NCBI GenBank assembly: GCA_002682825.1
Contig: NOKP01000020.1
Coordinates: 806,001 to 870,000, forward strand
Reading direction: 5' to 3'
Source: Neonectria sp. B-13
Taxonomy: Eukaryota; Ascomycota; Sordariomycetes; Hypocreales; Nectriaceae
DNA length: 64,000 nucleotides
Shown here piece by piece: positions 22,283-34,862 of the stretch (the stretch's first letter is position 1; every line of letters starts with the position of its first letter). The notes below the pieces were generated by a model. That model had not been told where the DNA came from. It worked only from the letters and a program-made list of their open reading frames with translations, and did no database searches. The position numbers and the translations under genes are program-made.

Positions 22283-24309
22283 ATGGGTCTCCTGTCATAC
22301 GTTGGCAAGGTCTGGGACCTCGACACCCTCGACACCCGCTTCACCACCAAGTCCTCCGTTCCCTACCAGACCGTCATCGATGCCCGAACCGATCCCGACC
22401 TGAAGAAAGAGGCCGCGCAAAAGACGCGAGGCCAGCCGTCGAAATGGAAAACCAACGAATTCTCCCTGTACTTCGTCATCCTTGCTTTCGCCATCCCCTA
22501 CATGTTCTGGGTCGTATACACTGTCTCGAGGCGTGCGTTGGCCCTCTCTGCGCATGGTTTGTGACCTGGCTTGCTGACCTCGTCTTAGCTGCCGATCCGC
22601 GATATGCCAAGTACGGTAGATACCTGTCCCCCGGTTGGATCGGCGATTTCAAGATCGATATCTCCGACCACCAGTACTACGTCTTTCGAAAGAACCTTCC
22701 TTACATGACCGCGCTCCTCATCTTCCACCCTTTGTTGAGAAAGCTATGGGAAGCCGTTTACCCGACCAAGGGTCGAGTCCAGAGCGGCCAGAGCCGTCTG
22801 GACCAGCGCGCATCCTTTGACTACATCTTCGCATACATATTCTTGATAGTCCTGCATGGAATCTCGGCTCTGAAGATCTTCATCATCCTCTTTATCAACT
22901 ATCAGATCGCGAAAAAGCTGCCCAGGAAGTACATCCCCGTGGCTACCTGGATCTTCAACATCGGCACTTTGTTCGCAAACGAGCTGTCGAATGGGTATCA
23001 ATTCAGGAATATGGCTAGCTATATCTCCCCGCCAGCCATGGGCGTTGTCGGCAACGCCATGCAGCCGGTTGACTCGGAACTCATGCAATTCGGCGCCTGG
23101 CTTGATTCTTTCAAGGGACTCCTGGTCAGGTGGGAGATTCTCTTCAACATCACCATTCTGCGGCTCGTCAGCTTCAACCTCGACTACTACTGGAGTCTTG
23201 ACCGAAGCAACTCTAATTCCCTGGAGGTGAGTGACTCGGGGTTAGCTGGTTCTGTCTAACATGTTCTAATTCGTCAAAGAAGAAGCAACTAGACCCCGCC
23301 AGCCTTTCTGAGAAAGATCGCGTCGCCATCCCAGCGGATGTTAGGGACTTTTCTTTCCGCAACTACATGGCCTATGTCATCTATGCGCCTCTGTACTTGG
23401 CCGGCCCCATTCTGACATTTAATGACTACATTGCACAGCAAAAGCACAAGGCCGTCACCATCGAAGCTTCCCGGACTATCCGGTATGGCGTTCGGTTCTT
23501 CTCGGTGTTCGTGGCGATGGAGGTGTTCCTCCACTTCAACTATATCAGCGCAATTATCAGGGCCAACCCCGACTGGAGCAGCTATACCGCCGCCGAACTA
23601 GGTATCCTGTCCTTCTTTGACCTGCACCTCATCTGGTTGAAGCTTCTGCTCCCCTGGCGACTCTTCCGACTCTGGTCGCTTGTCGATGGCATCGACCCGC
23701 CCGAGAACATGGTCCGATGCGTCGGCAACAACTTTAGCACCAAGCTCTTCTGGCGTTCGTGGCACCGCTCGTACAACCGATGGCTGGTCCGGTATATCTT
23801 TGTGCCACTGGGAGGCACCTCATTCCGCACCTGGCGAGCCACGGTCCGGTCCATTGTGACGTACCTGGCCGTCTTCACCTTCGTGGCCCTATGGCACGAC
23901 ATCAAGCTGCGGCTCCTGATCTGGGGATGGCTGATTGTTATCTTCATGGTGCCGGAGTGGACCGCGACCGCTCTCTTCCCCAAGCGAAACTGGGAGCACC
24001 GGCCCAACCAATATCGGATGATGTGTGCCGCGGGAAGCGTCTGCAACGTCATGATGATGATTTCCGCCAACATGGTGGGCTTTGCGGTTGGTCTGGATGG
24101 CCTAATTGTGATTCTCCAAAGCATCCTGCACGACTGGGCTGGTACGTTTGAATATGCCGTCTTTTCCGAGTCACCGAGAATATCTATTAACCCCACGAGT
24201 AGGTGTTATTTTCTTGTTTACCGCCTCCTCGGTTCTCTGGGTGATGGTCCAAGTCATGTATGAGACTCGCGAGTCGGAGGAACGTCGGGGAGTTTTGATC
24301 AAGTGTTAG
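22283..24309 (+). CDS. gup1: GUP1-like MBOAT-family O-acyltransferase, 618 aa
   Basis: Exons 22283-22532, 22589-23226, 23280-24141 and 24203-24309; 619 codons with stop. The start codon gives MGLLSYVGKVWDLDTLDTRF, a usual Gup1 N-terminus. About ten or more hydrophobic helices are seen. MBOAT landmarks are WHRSYNRWLVRYIFVPLGG and the FVALWHD segment, whose His is the family's catalytic candidate. Yeast Gup1 sits in the ER membrane and remodels GPI anchors by adding a long fatty acid to lyso-PI, with secondary effects on glycerol uptake, membrane order and wall integrity. All expected landmarks are intact. Convergent with the membrane-protein gene at 24697. Confidence 0.93.
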
Positions 24310-24696
24310 AATGCGTAGCACCGTCAAGGTAATATCTGATGTAATGGGATATCTAGTGTAATTGTAATTGTATGACACGATTCAGCTATATAGTGCAGAT
24401 TTATGCGGAATAACATGGGAAGGAGACTGATAGTCCACCTTGAACACGACGAACGGCTTTCATAGAATCAGGTGCTGTAGTGTCTTGCGATTAATTATGC
24501 ATTAAGCATCATGTTCAAGTCTACACATTGCAGTCTAAGCTACCACTCATGCTATTGGGTATTGTGATGATTCAATGATATCCGAGCCCGCAGTTTACAC
24601 GTTGCGCATATAAGAAATGGTATCTAAAAACAGCCCCGATTAACGCCCGCATCCACCTAGAATGGCGGAACTATGCATGCCAACGCGGATTAAAAA
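24310..24696. other. Convergent 3' intergenic region
   Basis: About 390 bp, AT-rich, between the stops of two convergent genes. No other feature seen. Confidence 0.6.
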
Positions 24697-25638
24697 TTAA
24701 TACAACCGGTCAGGGGTCTCGGAGCTGGGCCCCAGGGCGTACTTGTTCCCGACGGCGTTCATCTCCGTGTCATTATTGATGGGCTGCTCGGCGAACTTGC
24801 CCTCCTTGCCCAGCTTCGTCTCGGTAATCCACCTGCGCGCCCAGATGAGACCCCAGACGATGCAGAATATGATGACGATGCCCACGGCGATGCCGAATAT
24901 GTAGGCAGCGACAATGCCCCGGCCGTCGACCTCGTTGTAGTCGAGGAAGTTGTAGACATATATGCCCTGGTCGGCGTAGGTGACGAAGGCGAGGGCGAGG
25001 TACAGGGCCAGGATGAGGATCAACCAGGGGATATGAACCCAGAGCGGCGGGTTCGTGCGGGGGACGACGATCTCGAACAGGGCGAATAGGCTGTTGAGGG
25101 CGTGCTGGCTGATATTCTCCCAGGCGGTGAACTCGACGGGGAACCAGGGGCCATCGTAGAGGACGACCCAGTAGACGATGGTGACGAGGAACGGGAAGGT
25201 GACGACGGTGGAGTAGAAGAGGCCATGGAGAGCCTGCAGCGGGCGCGGGAAGCTGTCGAGGAGCGGGCGGCCGCGCAGGGCATAGGTGAGGGTGTGGACG
25301 GCGGCGACGAGGAAGTAGAAGGCGAGGCCCCAGTAAGTGAGGATGGTGAAGTAGGAGAAGGACAGGCGGACGTCGGCGCAGCCACCGAGGGACTCGTGGG
25401 TGCAAGTCCAGCCGATGATGAAGAAGCGAGTGACGAAGGCGTAGAGGGCCTGTTGAGAGGGTTGTTGTTAGGGAGGAACCACGATATGAAGCATATAGGA
25501 AGAAGAGGAGGAGGAGGAGCTTACAATGAGGGCGCGACAGGCAAAGAGCAGCCACGGACTCAACAGCCACGACGTCTCAAAGCGATTGGACGTGTCCCAG
25601 AGATCGGACCCGAACTTGAATGGGTTTTTGGGAGCCAT
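24697..25638 (-). CDS. Six-helix membrane protein (FAR-17a/AIG1-like), 288 aa
   Basis: Exons 25638-25525 and 25449-24697, with a 75-nt intron; 289 codons with stop. The start reads MAPKNPFKFGSDLWDTSNRF. Six hydrophobic segments follow, then a cytosolic-looking charged tail. The sequence around FTAWENISQHALNSLFALFE with its His in the fourth to fifth helix region resembles the FAR-17a/AIG1 (AIG1/ADTRP) family, threonine hydrolases acting on fatty-acid esters of hydroxy fatty acids in animals. The family assignment rests on topology and a few motifs only; a generic fungal integral membrane protein is the alternative. Overlapping frames on both strands in the GC-rich exon are shadows. Confidence 0.7.
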
Positions 25639-28600
25639 TGCAGCGTGTGGAGGTGGCCAGGAGCTCCGAAGAGCTGTCGCGAGACGGCGAGGGCGAGGTG
25701 CGAAGTGGAAGAGAGGAAGCCCACGATGACGAGATGGGGAAAGCGGATAAGGCCAGCTCCTAATCTAGCAAATGCGTGCTGGCAGTGCAGTCTTTAGCGC
25801 GCTGACGGATGGGAAAATGTGGCTTGGCCTATTGAGACGCCGATGCTGGAGGCGCAACTCATGTGAGACACAACAAAGACGCCGAAATGTTTGGGCAGAG
25901 GACGAGTGGAAATTGGAAATGAAGCAATCAGATGGGTTTTTTTTTGCCCGTTGGCAGATGACAAGATACTTCTAGTCGCTTTCGGGGCTCGTGTGGGTTT
26001 CCGGTTCCTTGATTTCATTCCAGGGAGGCCAGTCAAGCAAGGCCTAGACAACTCATGGTGCATCTTTCGAATTGGGCCCCAACAAGTTCCTGACTTTTGT
26101 CATTGTTCGACATGGCTCTCTCTCAATGGAGCCAAGTATTCGTAGCAGCGGCCGGACGCAAGCCTTGGCATCGGCATCTTTGTTCCCGTGCCCTTTCCCA
26201 CCTTACTTTGGGCTCTCGCGTCAAGAACCATTGCGGCCGTTGACGGTAGGGCACTCACTTCACGTTGGCGCTACCGTTGACGCCGCTGGCTTGCGCGTCC
26301 ACGGAAAATTGAGCATGGAGATGCGTGGACATTAGCATTGCCAGAGGTGAGAGGGTGGATACGGGGCCAAGGGACGGAGGTCGTCTGTATGAAGTAAACG
26401 GTACGAATACTACATGCGTCCCCTTTCCCAATTGTCCGTTTTCGTGCTGTGAGGCCGCCTCGCCTTGTCAGCTGGCCGGGTCTAGGAGAACCCATCGAGC
26501 ACTCACAGCACAGCCGATGAAGAAGAGAAGAAAGGTTGCCAAATCTGGAGCATCTCCATCGCAGCAAATGAAGCTCGGGGGCAAAAGTGTCGTCAAGCAA
26601 CGCCATCTCGGACCACCCACGCTTATTATTACCAGCCCCTGACGACAGCAAGAGCCCCATCGCTTGTAAGTTCTGTGCGAGTGAGTATTCGTACTGACGC
26701 GGGTCTCCCGACCGGAATGAACCGTGCCTGGGACTCCATCGCCGTGGCCCTGTCAATGACAGAATGGACCAGTATCCCATGTCAACGCATCCCATCTCAT
26801 CCCATGCTGGCGGTTGTCTTGACCTGTCACTGAACGGGTCACGGCGCTCCTCCCGTGGCCGTCCCCTGGAGGGTCGAGATAGCGAAGAGGGTCGCTCTGG
26901 GAGGCGTCGACGAACCTTGAATGGCGCATGCCGTAGTGGGCGAACTTGCAGATGACGGATGGCGGATGACGGCCAACGGGTATTAATCAAAGAGGTCAGC
27001 GAGCCCAACTGACAAGTCCCGATCGATTACAGCCCCTTTCCCTTTTGACAAGCGCCAGTCGCCCGATCCGCGTGCCATCCAACCCAGGTCCAAGCTGGGC
27101 CCTGCTAGACCTGCGTACTATGATAGGCCGTAGGGCCCTTGAATGGCTGGACCCAGAAGGCCGTCAACAAGCCACCCCGGACTATTTTCGCTGGAGACGT
27201 GCGTTCTACAGAAACCCAGGCCAGGCGAAAGATTGGCCCAGGGGCCAGAATCCCAGACGAGGGCGAGACCCAGGGGGCAGCAGCCAGAGATCAAGGAGCG
27301 CATCTGCAGACCCCTGAGCTAACAGTTTTTACGGAGGCCTTTTGATTTCTGTGTATCCGTAACTAGTGTGCTCGTCTGTTGGCATCGATGATGGAGGTTT
27401 GATTACCGGCGTTACACGCAAAACGGAGAAACCTCGAATCGAGTGAAGGGATGGAGATGCATGTGGAGGGGAAGTTGTTGATACGTAGCACTGGCTGGTG
27501 GTAGGGATAATTGGATTCGTTCTGCATTGCATTAGAGCTAAAATCAGCGAGCGATAGCGGCCGATCACCTAAAAGAAGCAGCCCAGGGCTTGCTCTCACG
27601 GCGGCTCTCACCATTCTTGCTGCTGCTGCCGTGCGCGGCGCAGACCCAATCCGGCTCCTGGTGCAACCCACACGCCGAGAAGGGATAACTTAGACATAGT
27701 CGGGCTACCTTATTAGTTAGATAACGGAGTCGGCACACACGCAGCACTGGCAGTGAGTGACAGCACAAACGCATCCACCAAACAAACCTCGGCAGATCTA
27801 GATCCATGTTTCTTGCCGTTTACTGGTTCATCCGTTGATTGACTTCTATGGTTTTTCCCGTTTCTTTTGTCCACATCTCCCTTGGGCAACTTGGCAACCA
27901 TCCAAACGAGATGGGTGGACAGAAGTGCCAGACAACGCAGAGAATGCTACCTACCTAGCCCGTCCAATCCCGTCTGCTGATTCTCATTTCTCATCTTCCA
28001 GGCTATTGCCCATCTCCAATCATTCTGCCCCTGAACACTGCATCGCAAATAGAGTAATAAATCAAACTTCGACTCCTTGCCCACTCTGTCCTGACTACTG
28101 GATGACCGATGACCAACGCCAGGTTTGCCTCCCTCCCAGGACCGCCCTGGGCCTCGATCACAGGCTCTAGCCTCTCTCTGGGGTCGGGCTCCCAATTTAG
28201 CAATCCGCTAGGGAGGCCAATGATTTGGATGGGCCATGATGATGGACCACGGCCGTGGATCGTTCGGACGCATCTAGCCCCACTAGTTGGGCAATTGGCA
28301 CCCACAAAAGAATTGGTGTTGACTGTTGTTTTTAAGCATCTTGCCACCCGTGAGCGGCTTCATTAGCATCCAGCTTCCCTGTGCAGGATGGGCTGGGTCG
28401 CATTGGTGCTTGGGTGGCCCAAGTGACCCCGGCCTATGGCCTGCTGGGCGGCTGCAGAAGTCGGCTTTTCAGTGGGCTGTAATAGACTGCAGTGGACTTT
28501 GCAGTGGTCGGTCGGCTTTAACTGGCCTGTAGCGGGGATGGGACCTTTCTAGCAGGGGGGGGGATTCACATGGGCGCAAGGGGCCGCTACAGAGACGAGA

Positions 28601-28740
28601 GAAGCAGCCGACCCGGCTCGAGCCCAGTCAAGTTTAGTGCACTCATGGGCCTAGAGCGCCATTGGCGTCAGGCTCCAGGGGGCGGAACAGAGCAGCAGTG
28701 AGCAGGAAAGTAGCAACGAGGGGAGCGGGCGAGCACTCGA

Positions 28741-28800
28741 GGAGGAGGAATGAAGGAAGGAAGGAAGGAAGGAAAGAAGGATGGATGGAAAGAAAGAAAG
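28741..28800. repeat. GGAA/GAAA microsatellite tract
   Basis: Purine-only stretch dominated by GGAA, then GGAT and GAAA tetranucleotide units. Likely slippage-derived and polymorphic. Confidence 0.8.
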
Positions 28801-28820
28801 ACGGGAGGGACTACCCACAA

Positions 28821-28857
28821 CGCACGTACTCAAGCGCACGTACTCAAGCGCACGTAC
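28821..28857. repeat. 14-bp tandem repeat, 2.6 copies
   Basis: Unit CGCACGTACTCAAG at 28821-28834 and 28835-28848, with a partial third copy (CGCACGTAC) to 28857. Each unit contains a CACGTA E-box-like core. Confidence 0.85.
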
Positions 28858-29856
28858 ATGGCACGGGGAGAACCAACCCACAGACAGCGGCGGAAGGAGC
28901 GGACGGGGACGAGGGTAACGGATATGGCAGGGGCGATAGGTAGAAGGAGCACAAGGAAGGAACGCCTTTCCGTGACTCGACCCTGCACTACTAGTACTAG
29001 TACAGAGCAGTAGCCAGGCTAGGTCCCTCGTTTGGCACTCCTTGTCATGGATCCCGTCCCGTCCAGTGCAGTCCACGCCTCCCCCTCTCTCTTTCATCTC
29101 GACTCCCGCTGTACGAATATCCTACCTGACAACCTGACAAACTGACAATCCTCATCGCCCTTATTAACACCTCTTCGTGGCTTTGTCCATCCTCCTTCCC
29201 CTCTCTCGTGCCTCTTTGCTTGGGAACCCCCCCTTGCAGCGGATCCTCCTCGTGGTCTGCGGCTTCCCCGGATTGTCGAGAACCAACCGACGCGACTGTT
29301 TGGGACCTTAATTTGGTCCCTGATCAGCTGATGATCCTCCCCTTTGCAGCACTGTGCTACAGATAACCTACCAAACTACCTGTCGACCTACACAGCTCGC
29401 AGCTCGCAGCTTCGCCCACGCTCCCGCCGATCTCCCCCCCGTTGAGCCTCACTTCGCGACGCCTCACCACGCCTCATTCCACCTTGGCCTCACCTGTCTC
29501 GGCCGACTTCATCCACCATTGCCCGCCAACACCACTGTCGCTCCCACTTTCACTTGACCGCCCCGTGACCTCTGGAGTATCATGGCGCTCGTCGTCCTCT
29601 GAACTCTGGCTCCTGGTGGCTCCCGAGATGCGACAGCAGTCCTTTCCCGTCACGATCCAACCACTTCCATTCTTTTCCCCGTCCGGTCGCACATCGCAGC
29701 GCCAATAGACGCAGACACGCCTCCCGGCCATAATTGCGGTTGCACAACCGCACCCAACACGCCTCTACCACGCCTCTCCACTGCTTGTCTAACTACGCTT
29801 CGGCTGCCCGCAGCCCCTCGATTCCACCCATTCCTATCGACCTTCCTCCCGCCACC

Positions 29857-32252
29857 ATGTTGCCGAGCCTTCGACCTGTCTCGAAGCTCACCCTCGGTGG
29901 TACCAGCTCAGCCACCATGCCTCTCACCACCCTCGCCCCGTTGACCTTCGACAAACCCAGCGACCTCCGTATCGTTCTCGTCCCATCTCCAGAAGACTCC
30001 GCCACCACTGCCTCTGACCATCCACGATCGGAGCTCGATGATAGCGAAAGCCGTATCTCTGATGTTCACGCATCTTCCGACCAGAACATCCCGGTTCACC
30101 CAGTCCCGTCAATGCAAGAGGCCTTCGCTGAGTCCTTGCATGAAGTGACTAACGGCCAAGGGGGTCCTGCAAAACCGACGCTCAGAGAACTCGACGCCAA
30201 AGGTCGCAGGGAGAAACTAATTGAACAAGGTGCCCAAGACGAACCTTTCGATACCCCCTGGCGCTATCGACCGGGGCAGGAACAACATGAGGTGTACAAG
30301 CTGATTGCCCAGATCACCTTTGGCGTCTACCTTCTGCTCAACGGCCTGGCCGCGGATGACTCGCAGGTTGTTAGCATTCTCCAGGGCCACATTAACGAGG
30401 TGGATGAGTTCTTGGAGGTGATGCTAGAGGACTTTGCGCAGGCCCATCAGGATCTCACCGAACGGATTGCCCATCTTCAGCTACCGATGGGCAACAGACA
30501 CGCCTTTGAGGGCATGCTCGAGGATCGCAACTTTCGCGCCCAGATTCTCGCCGGGAATGAAAAGATCGATCACATCCTGGCTCGGACGAACGCCGCTATG
30601 AAGCAATGGGACGATGATATTGACGCCGGCCTCCGGTCCAGCGAGGCCTTTATGGACTGGCTCAATGAGCATAAGGACACCCAGTGGCCCGACTCCTCCC
30701 CAGACCTGGCCAAGATATTTCAGGCCATGAAGGGTAATGCTGACGGCTGGCTCAACGCCTTCGACGACTTGAACAACCAAGCACAAGACCTGAACGGCCT
30801 AATTATCAAGCTGATGACCATTGTGGCTGAGATGGAGAAGACGGCTGGTGAAGTGAGCCGGAAGACTTGGGTAGGTGATCACATTCCGTCTCACAACCAG
30901 ATGAAGCTAACCAGGCCTAGGCAACTATTCCCCCCTTCTCTCTTCCCTTGCACGCCAACCAAGCCGAAGATGCCTCATCGACATCGTCACCTTCCAGCTC
31001 AGATCCCAGAGACTCCACCCCCGTCGGGAGCATTCGCAGTGCAGAGTCCACGTCCACTCTCCAACCACCCCCCCGAGTTGCAGACCCTGAGGTAGACACT
31101 CTTAGTGACTTCCCCCTTCCTGGGTCCACGCCTCTTCTACCCCCCCGCATGAGCTTTCAAGCCGCGGCCGAGCCTGAACCCATCCTCACCCTTTCTCCGA
31201 CTGTTTATGACGGTACACCCAAGTCGACCCCGAGAGTGACCAAAAAGGAGGAACCGGAACCTGAGGAGGAACCCACCGGGTTTGACGATGGGGCTCTATA
31301 TATACTACAACCGCGGACCTACACGCCAAGGCTTCCGGAACCGCTGCCCTCACCCATGGTGAAGAATAGCCCGCCACAACAGACGAAGCCTCAACTCCAG
31401 CCTGAAATAAGACCCCAGTCTAGATCTCAACCTATACCCTCACCGAGACCCCAATCCCGAGGCCAACCAATCCCTTCACCAAGGCCTCAATCAAGAGGTC
31501 AACCGAAACCATCGCCACGGCCCCAGTCGAGATCTCAAACAACGCCACAGTTGACACAAAGCCAAGGGTTTCCGCAGAAGAGAACTTCTTTGCGACAGCG
31601 AGTGTCCCAGAAGACCACACCTCCGGAGTCCATCCAGATCCCCCCGAGGAATGCAGCGGAGGCAAAGTCGGCTCGTCCATCTACTGGTAACGGCGCGCCA
31701 CAACCACGTATATCTCTGGCTCCCGATTCCACCTACGCCTCCGATCTGGAAGTCGCTCATCCGCACCGCCTCCCTCGTGCCAGCTCCCACGCCGACTTCT
31801 CAGCCCCTGTCCAGCCTCCGGTCATGCTTTCACCCTCCGAGGCACAGCAGTACTATCACCCTGTTCGCGCATCACCTCACTCCCCTCTCCAACAAAGACC
31901 ACATACCGCCGACCCGAGAGAGGCTCAATACCGCCCATCTGGTTACTTCCCTGGTCATGTGCGCCAACAGCCATCCCGTATGGGTGGTATGAGCACTCTA
32001 AGCAGCGTGACCACGGCGACATATGACGACACGGCTACTGTGACTTCTCGGGCGACGACTCAGGCTGGGGGGAAGCGCGTCAAGAAGAAGAAGAGCGCTC
32101 TGGGCTGGTTGAAGAAGGCATTCAGCATGGACGACGACGAACGAGCTGAGTATCAGGCACGGAAGGCGATGCAGTACAACAATCAGTACAGTGGCCAGTA
32201 CTTTGATGGGACAACAAGCCCCAAATTCTTGGACGGAAAACGCCTCCGATGA
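29857..32252 (+). CDS. Conserved-looking hypothetical protein, 781 aa, with 12-residue repeats
   Basis: Exons 29857-30870 and 30921-32252 with a 50-nt intron; 782 codons with stop. The ATG at 29857 sits in a perfect gccaccATG context and is preferred over the in-frame ATG at 29734. Residues ~90-338 are acidic and helical (VYKLIAQITFGVYLLLNGLAADDSQVV and later heptad-like segments), suggesting a coiled-coil scaffold. After the intron comes a long Pro/Ser/Arg-rich disordered part with about 3.5 copies of a 12-residue unit around PRPQSRGQPIPS (31410-31545). The C-terminus has a basic patch GKRVKKKKSALGWLKKAF, which could be an amphipathic membrane or nucleic-acid binding helix, and ends Tyr/Gln-rich. 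I do not recognise a known family. Confidence 0.8.
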
Positions 32253-33165
32253 GGCTACCGTGCGCGGATGGTCGGATTACTACATCGGGATACTTGATCT
32301 TATTTCAATCCCCCGATCTTTGAAGCGTCGGAACCGTGCCTTGATTCCGATGCTTTTGCGAGAAGAAGTCGTTTCTGCGAATTGATACCCAGCGAATCGA
32401 AGAGCCTGATTTGGAACAACGACGACTACGTCTTTGTGCATGTAGCATTATCGACGACCAATACGCCACACCTCTCAATACAATAAACATAATTAGCCCG
32501 GCGACTGGTTACACCTTTTGGGAAGAAACAGCATGCAGGCTGCGTTGCTATTATAAGTAATTGCTACAACTGGGATGGAATTTACGAGTAGTTTGCCGTC
32601 AAATATCCAGCACATTTCTTTTTGACTGCACAAGTCAAAACCGCCGGCGTTAGGGTGCTTGGATTTTGAACTTGGATTTTGAACTTGGATTTTAGGGCAG
32701 GGGGTAGAACGCCCATGTCGGTTGTTGTGTGTAAGATGTTGGTTGGCATGGGATCAGGAGGGTGAGTGTTTGTTTGGAAGACAGCATATAAGAGGATATG
32801 TAGAAACAAGTAATGACATGAATATATGCAGAAACGCCATGTCGGTCGTACCTAAGCCTGCCAAGTCTCAAAGGTTTCATGATATTGATGAGCTTGTAGT
32901 GGAGGCTTGTTTAAATTGCGAGCCGAGAGATGAACAGCCCAGCCTTTAGATGGCGGCTCATGAAGTTTTTACAAGGAATTCATAATGATGAGTCTATTTA
33001 TCTGCCTTGTCTATCATATTTACGAGTGTGATCCAGATGCATGGGGGCGGCGCGCATCTCGCCGTCTTAAAGACATTACCGAGTCTAATGCAAATTTCTT
33101 ATGCCACAACACTAGTATATGGACGGTTAATCATCCAGTCAGTGACTAGTCGTTTGTAAAGTCCA
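32253..33165. other. Convergent intergenic region
   Basis: About 910 bp between two convergent stops, relatively AT-rich. It contains the 13-bp tandem repeat listed separately and otherwise nothing recognised. Confidence 0.55.
32658..32693. repeat. 13-bp tandem repeat, 2.8 copies
   Basis: Unit CTTGGATTTTGAA at 32658-32670 and 32671-32683, with ten bases of a third copy. Located in the 3' region between convergent genes. Confidence 0.85.
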
Positions 33166-34862
33166 TCACCCCCCAAACCCGTAACTCTTGACTCGGCTGA
33201 AGAAGTAGGGCTTGTCGTTCTTGAGGGCAAATTCACCCCAGTCGTCGGTCAGTTTGTTGTAGCTGTAGAAGCCACGCCAGATGAGCTTATTGTTGCGCGC
33301 GCCCTTGCCGGCGCTGCGCAGCGACATGTCCATGCGGTACATGTACTTGGAGCCGACGCCCTCCGTCTCAATGAAGACGTCGCCCTCGGGGTCGTCGCGG
33401 CCGGCGCGCGAGGCGGAGAGGTTGGCGCCCGGGGCGGCTGGGTCCTGGAGGTCGTCGGCCGAGGATAGACGCCAGCGGCCGCGCAGGGCCAGAGCCATGA
33501 CGGCGGAGGGCAGGTGCGGGTGGGCGGCGTTGCGGTGCAGGCTGAGGTCGTCGCGGGTCAGGTGGTGGACGACGACGGAGGGCTCGTTGGTGGTGAGCAG
33601 GCTGATGAGGGTGCCGTCGCGGAAGAAGCGCAGGTAGCGGTAGTAGGTCACGATGTGGATGGGACTGCCCCATGTAGTCTGGTTCGTCGAGGCCTGGCCG
33701 GTGCGGACGTAGTTGACGGTGCTGATGTAGCAGCCGTTGAAGCGGATGCGCGGCCGCGCGTAGAAGAGGGCCTTCCAGGACGGGTAGACGGACGGTGTCA
33801 GGGACTGCGTGAGGGCGAGCGCTTCGTCGCGGCGGCGCTGGGCGACCTCGGCCGGGCTGATGACGAAGCCGTCGATGACCTGGGGCGCGTCCTGTTCGTC
33901 CTCGGGCAGTTCGTCCCACTCGACGGCCTTCTCGAAGCGGTATGGCATATCGAGGAAGCCGAACTTGGGTCCCAAGGCCACGCGCCGCCAGATGCGCTGT
34001 TCCGTGGCGACGAGGTAGGCGAGTCGCTTGCAGACGCGGGCGAGGCGGGCAAAGTCGGCGACGTCGGCGGCGGCGACGTCGCGCAGGATGTGGATGAGGA
34101 TCTCGTCGGGGACGTCGGCCAGCGGCGACGGCGGCTGCGGCATGCCCTCGACCTCCGGAGCGCCGGGCTCCATCTTGAGGCCGGCGAAGCTGGCGATGAG
34201 ATCGCTGATGGACTGGGGCTGGGGGCTAGGGACGGCATCGGGGGCGGTCTTGAATGGTGGTGATGTGACGGAAGTGGCGGTTGTGAGAGTCGTCGTGTTA
34301 GTGGTGGTGGATGAGCCGCCGGGGTGAGTCTTGGGCTTGGCCTTTGGGAAATGCTTCTCCCGATATCTTCGATCCACGCTAGCGTCCAGCTACCAGGATA
34401 ACGTTAACATCGAATGCCATATATCAAGCAAGAACGAGAGATCAATCATACTCGGTAGGCCTTGCGATAGAGCTTCAGGCTGTCGCCGTGTTGGCCGTCG
34501 CCTTCCTTGGTCATGGCTTCCTCGTAGTAATCGAGGGCGGATACGAGCTTCTTCCGGACCGGAACGCCGGTGACATCGTGCACCGGCTGGGACGGGGGCG
34601 AGGGCTCCTCGAAAGCTTGGCCGTGGATGTACTCGTCTTCATCATTGTCGCCGGCTGCGGGGGGGGGTTTCACTGCGGACACGGATGGACCGCGGCGCCG
34701 GGACGGGCCGGCGGTTGATGATGCGGCGCGCGGGTGATCATGCTGGCCGGATTCGTCGTTGTGCTGATGTTGCAGATCTGAGATCCATTGCTTGCGGAAC
34801 GACTCGAGATCCGAGTTGAGCCCGCCCTTTTTGGCCGAGGATGATGAGGGCGAGGAGGACAT
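33166..34862 (-). CDS. hrt3: F-box protein HRT3 / FBXO9 homologue, 544 aa
   Basis: Exons 34862-34452 and 34389-33166 with a 62-nt intron; 545 codons with stop. The start gives MSSSPSSSSAKKGGLNSD. Next comes ALDYYEEAMTKEGDGQHGDSLKLYRKAYRLD, the TPR/MIT-like helical repeat seen before the F-box in Hrt3 and FBXO9; the intron falls inside this motif at the usual YR|LD junction. The F-box is at LADVPDEILIHILRDVA...LARVCKRLAYLV. The C-terminal half (RIRFNGCYISTVNYVRTGQ, WGSPIHIVTYYRYLRFF) is the Hrt3/FBXO9 beta-rich domain. Function: substrate adaptor of an SCF ubiquitin ligase. The coding strand is very GC-rich, which creates long false ORFs in the other frames. Confidence 0.93.

Larger units (their letters stand above)
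25639..29856. other. 4.2-kb gene-poor region between divergent genes
   Basis: No supported gene between the start of the 24.7-kb gene and the start at 29857. Many ORFs of 60-245 codons exist on both strands (the longest at 26271-27008 minus), all of mixed, low-information composition. The last ~800 bp (29050-29856) are strongly C/T-rich with many short upstream ORFs, as in long fungal 5' leaders. A G9 run lies near 28554, and tandem repeats at 28741-28857 are listed separately. Confidence 0.5.

Noticed and set aside
24773..25797. Long minus- and plus-strand ORFs over the six-helix membrane protein
   Set aside because: Shadows of the GC-rich coding exon; the proteins are runs of Arg/Pro/His or Asp/Glu/Gly typical of a shifted or antisense frame.
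26271..27008. 245-codon minus-strand ORF in the 4.2-kb gap
   Set aside because: Arg/Ser/Pro-rich without domains, no conserved-looking segments and no splice continuation.
33281..34263. Plus-strand ORFs up to 249 codons over the HRT3 gene
   Set aside because: Antisense shadows of a GC3-rich exon; the minus-strand frame has clear F-box family content.
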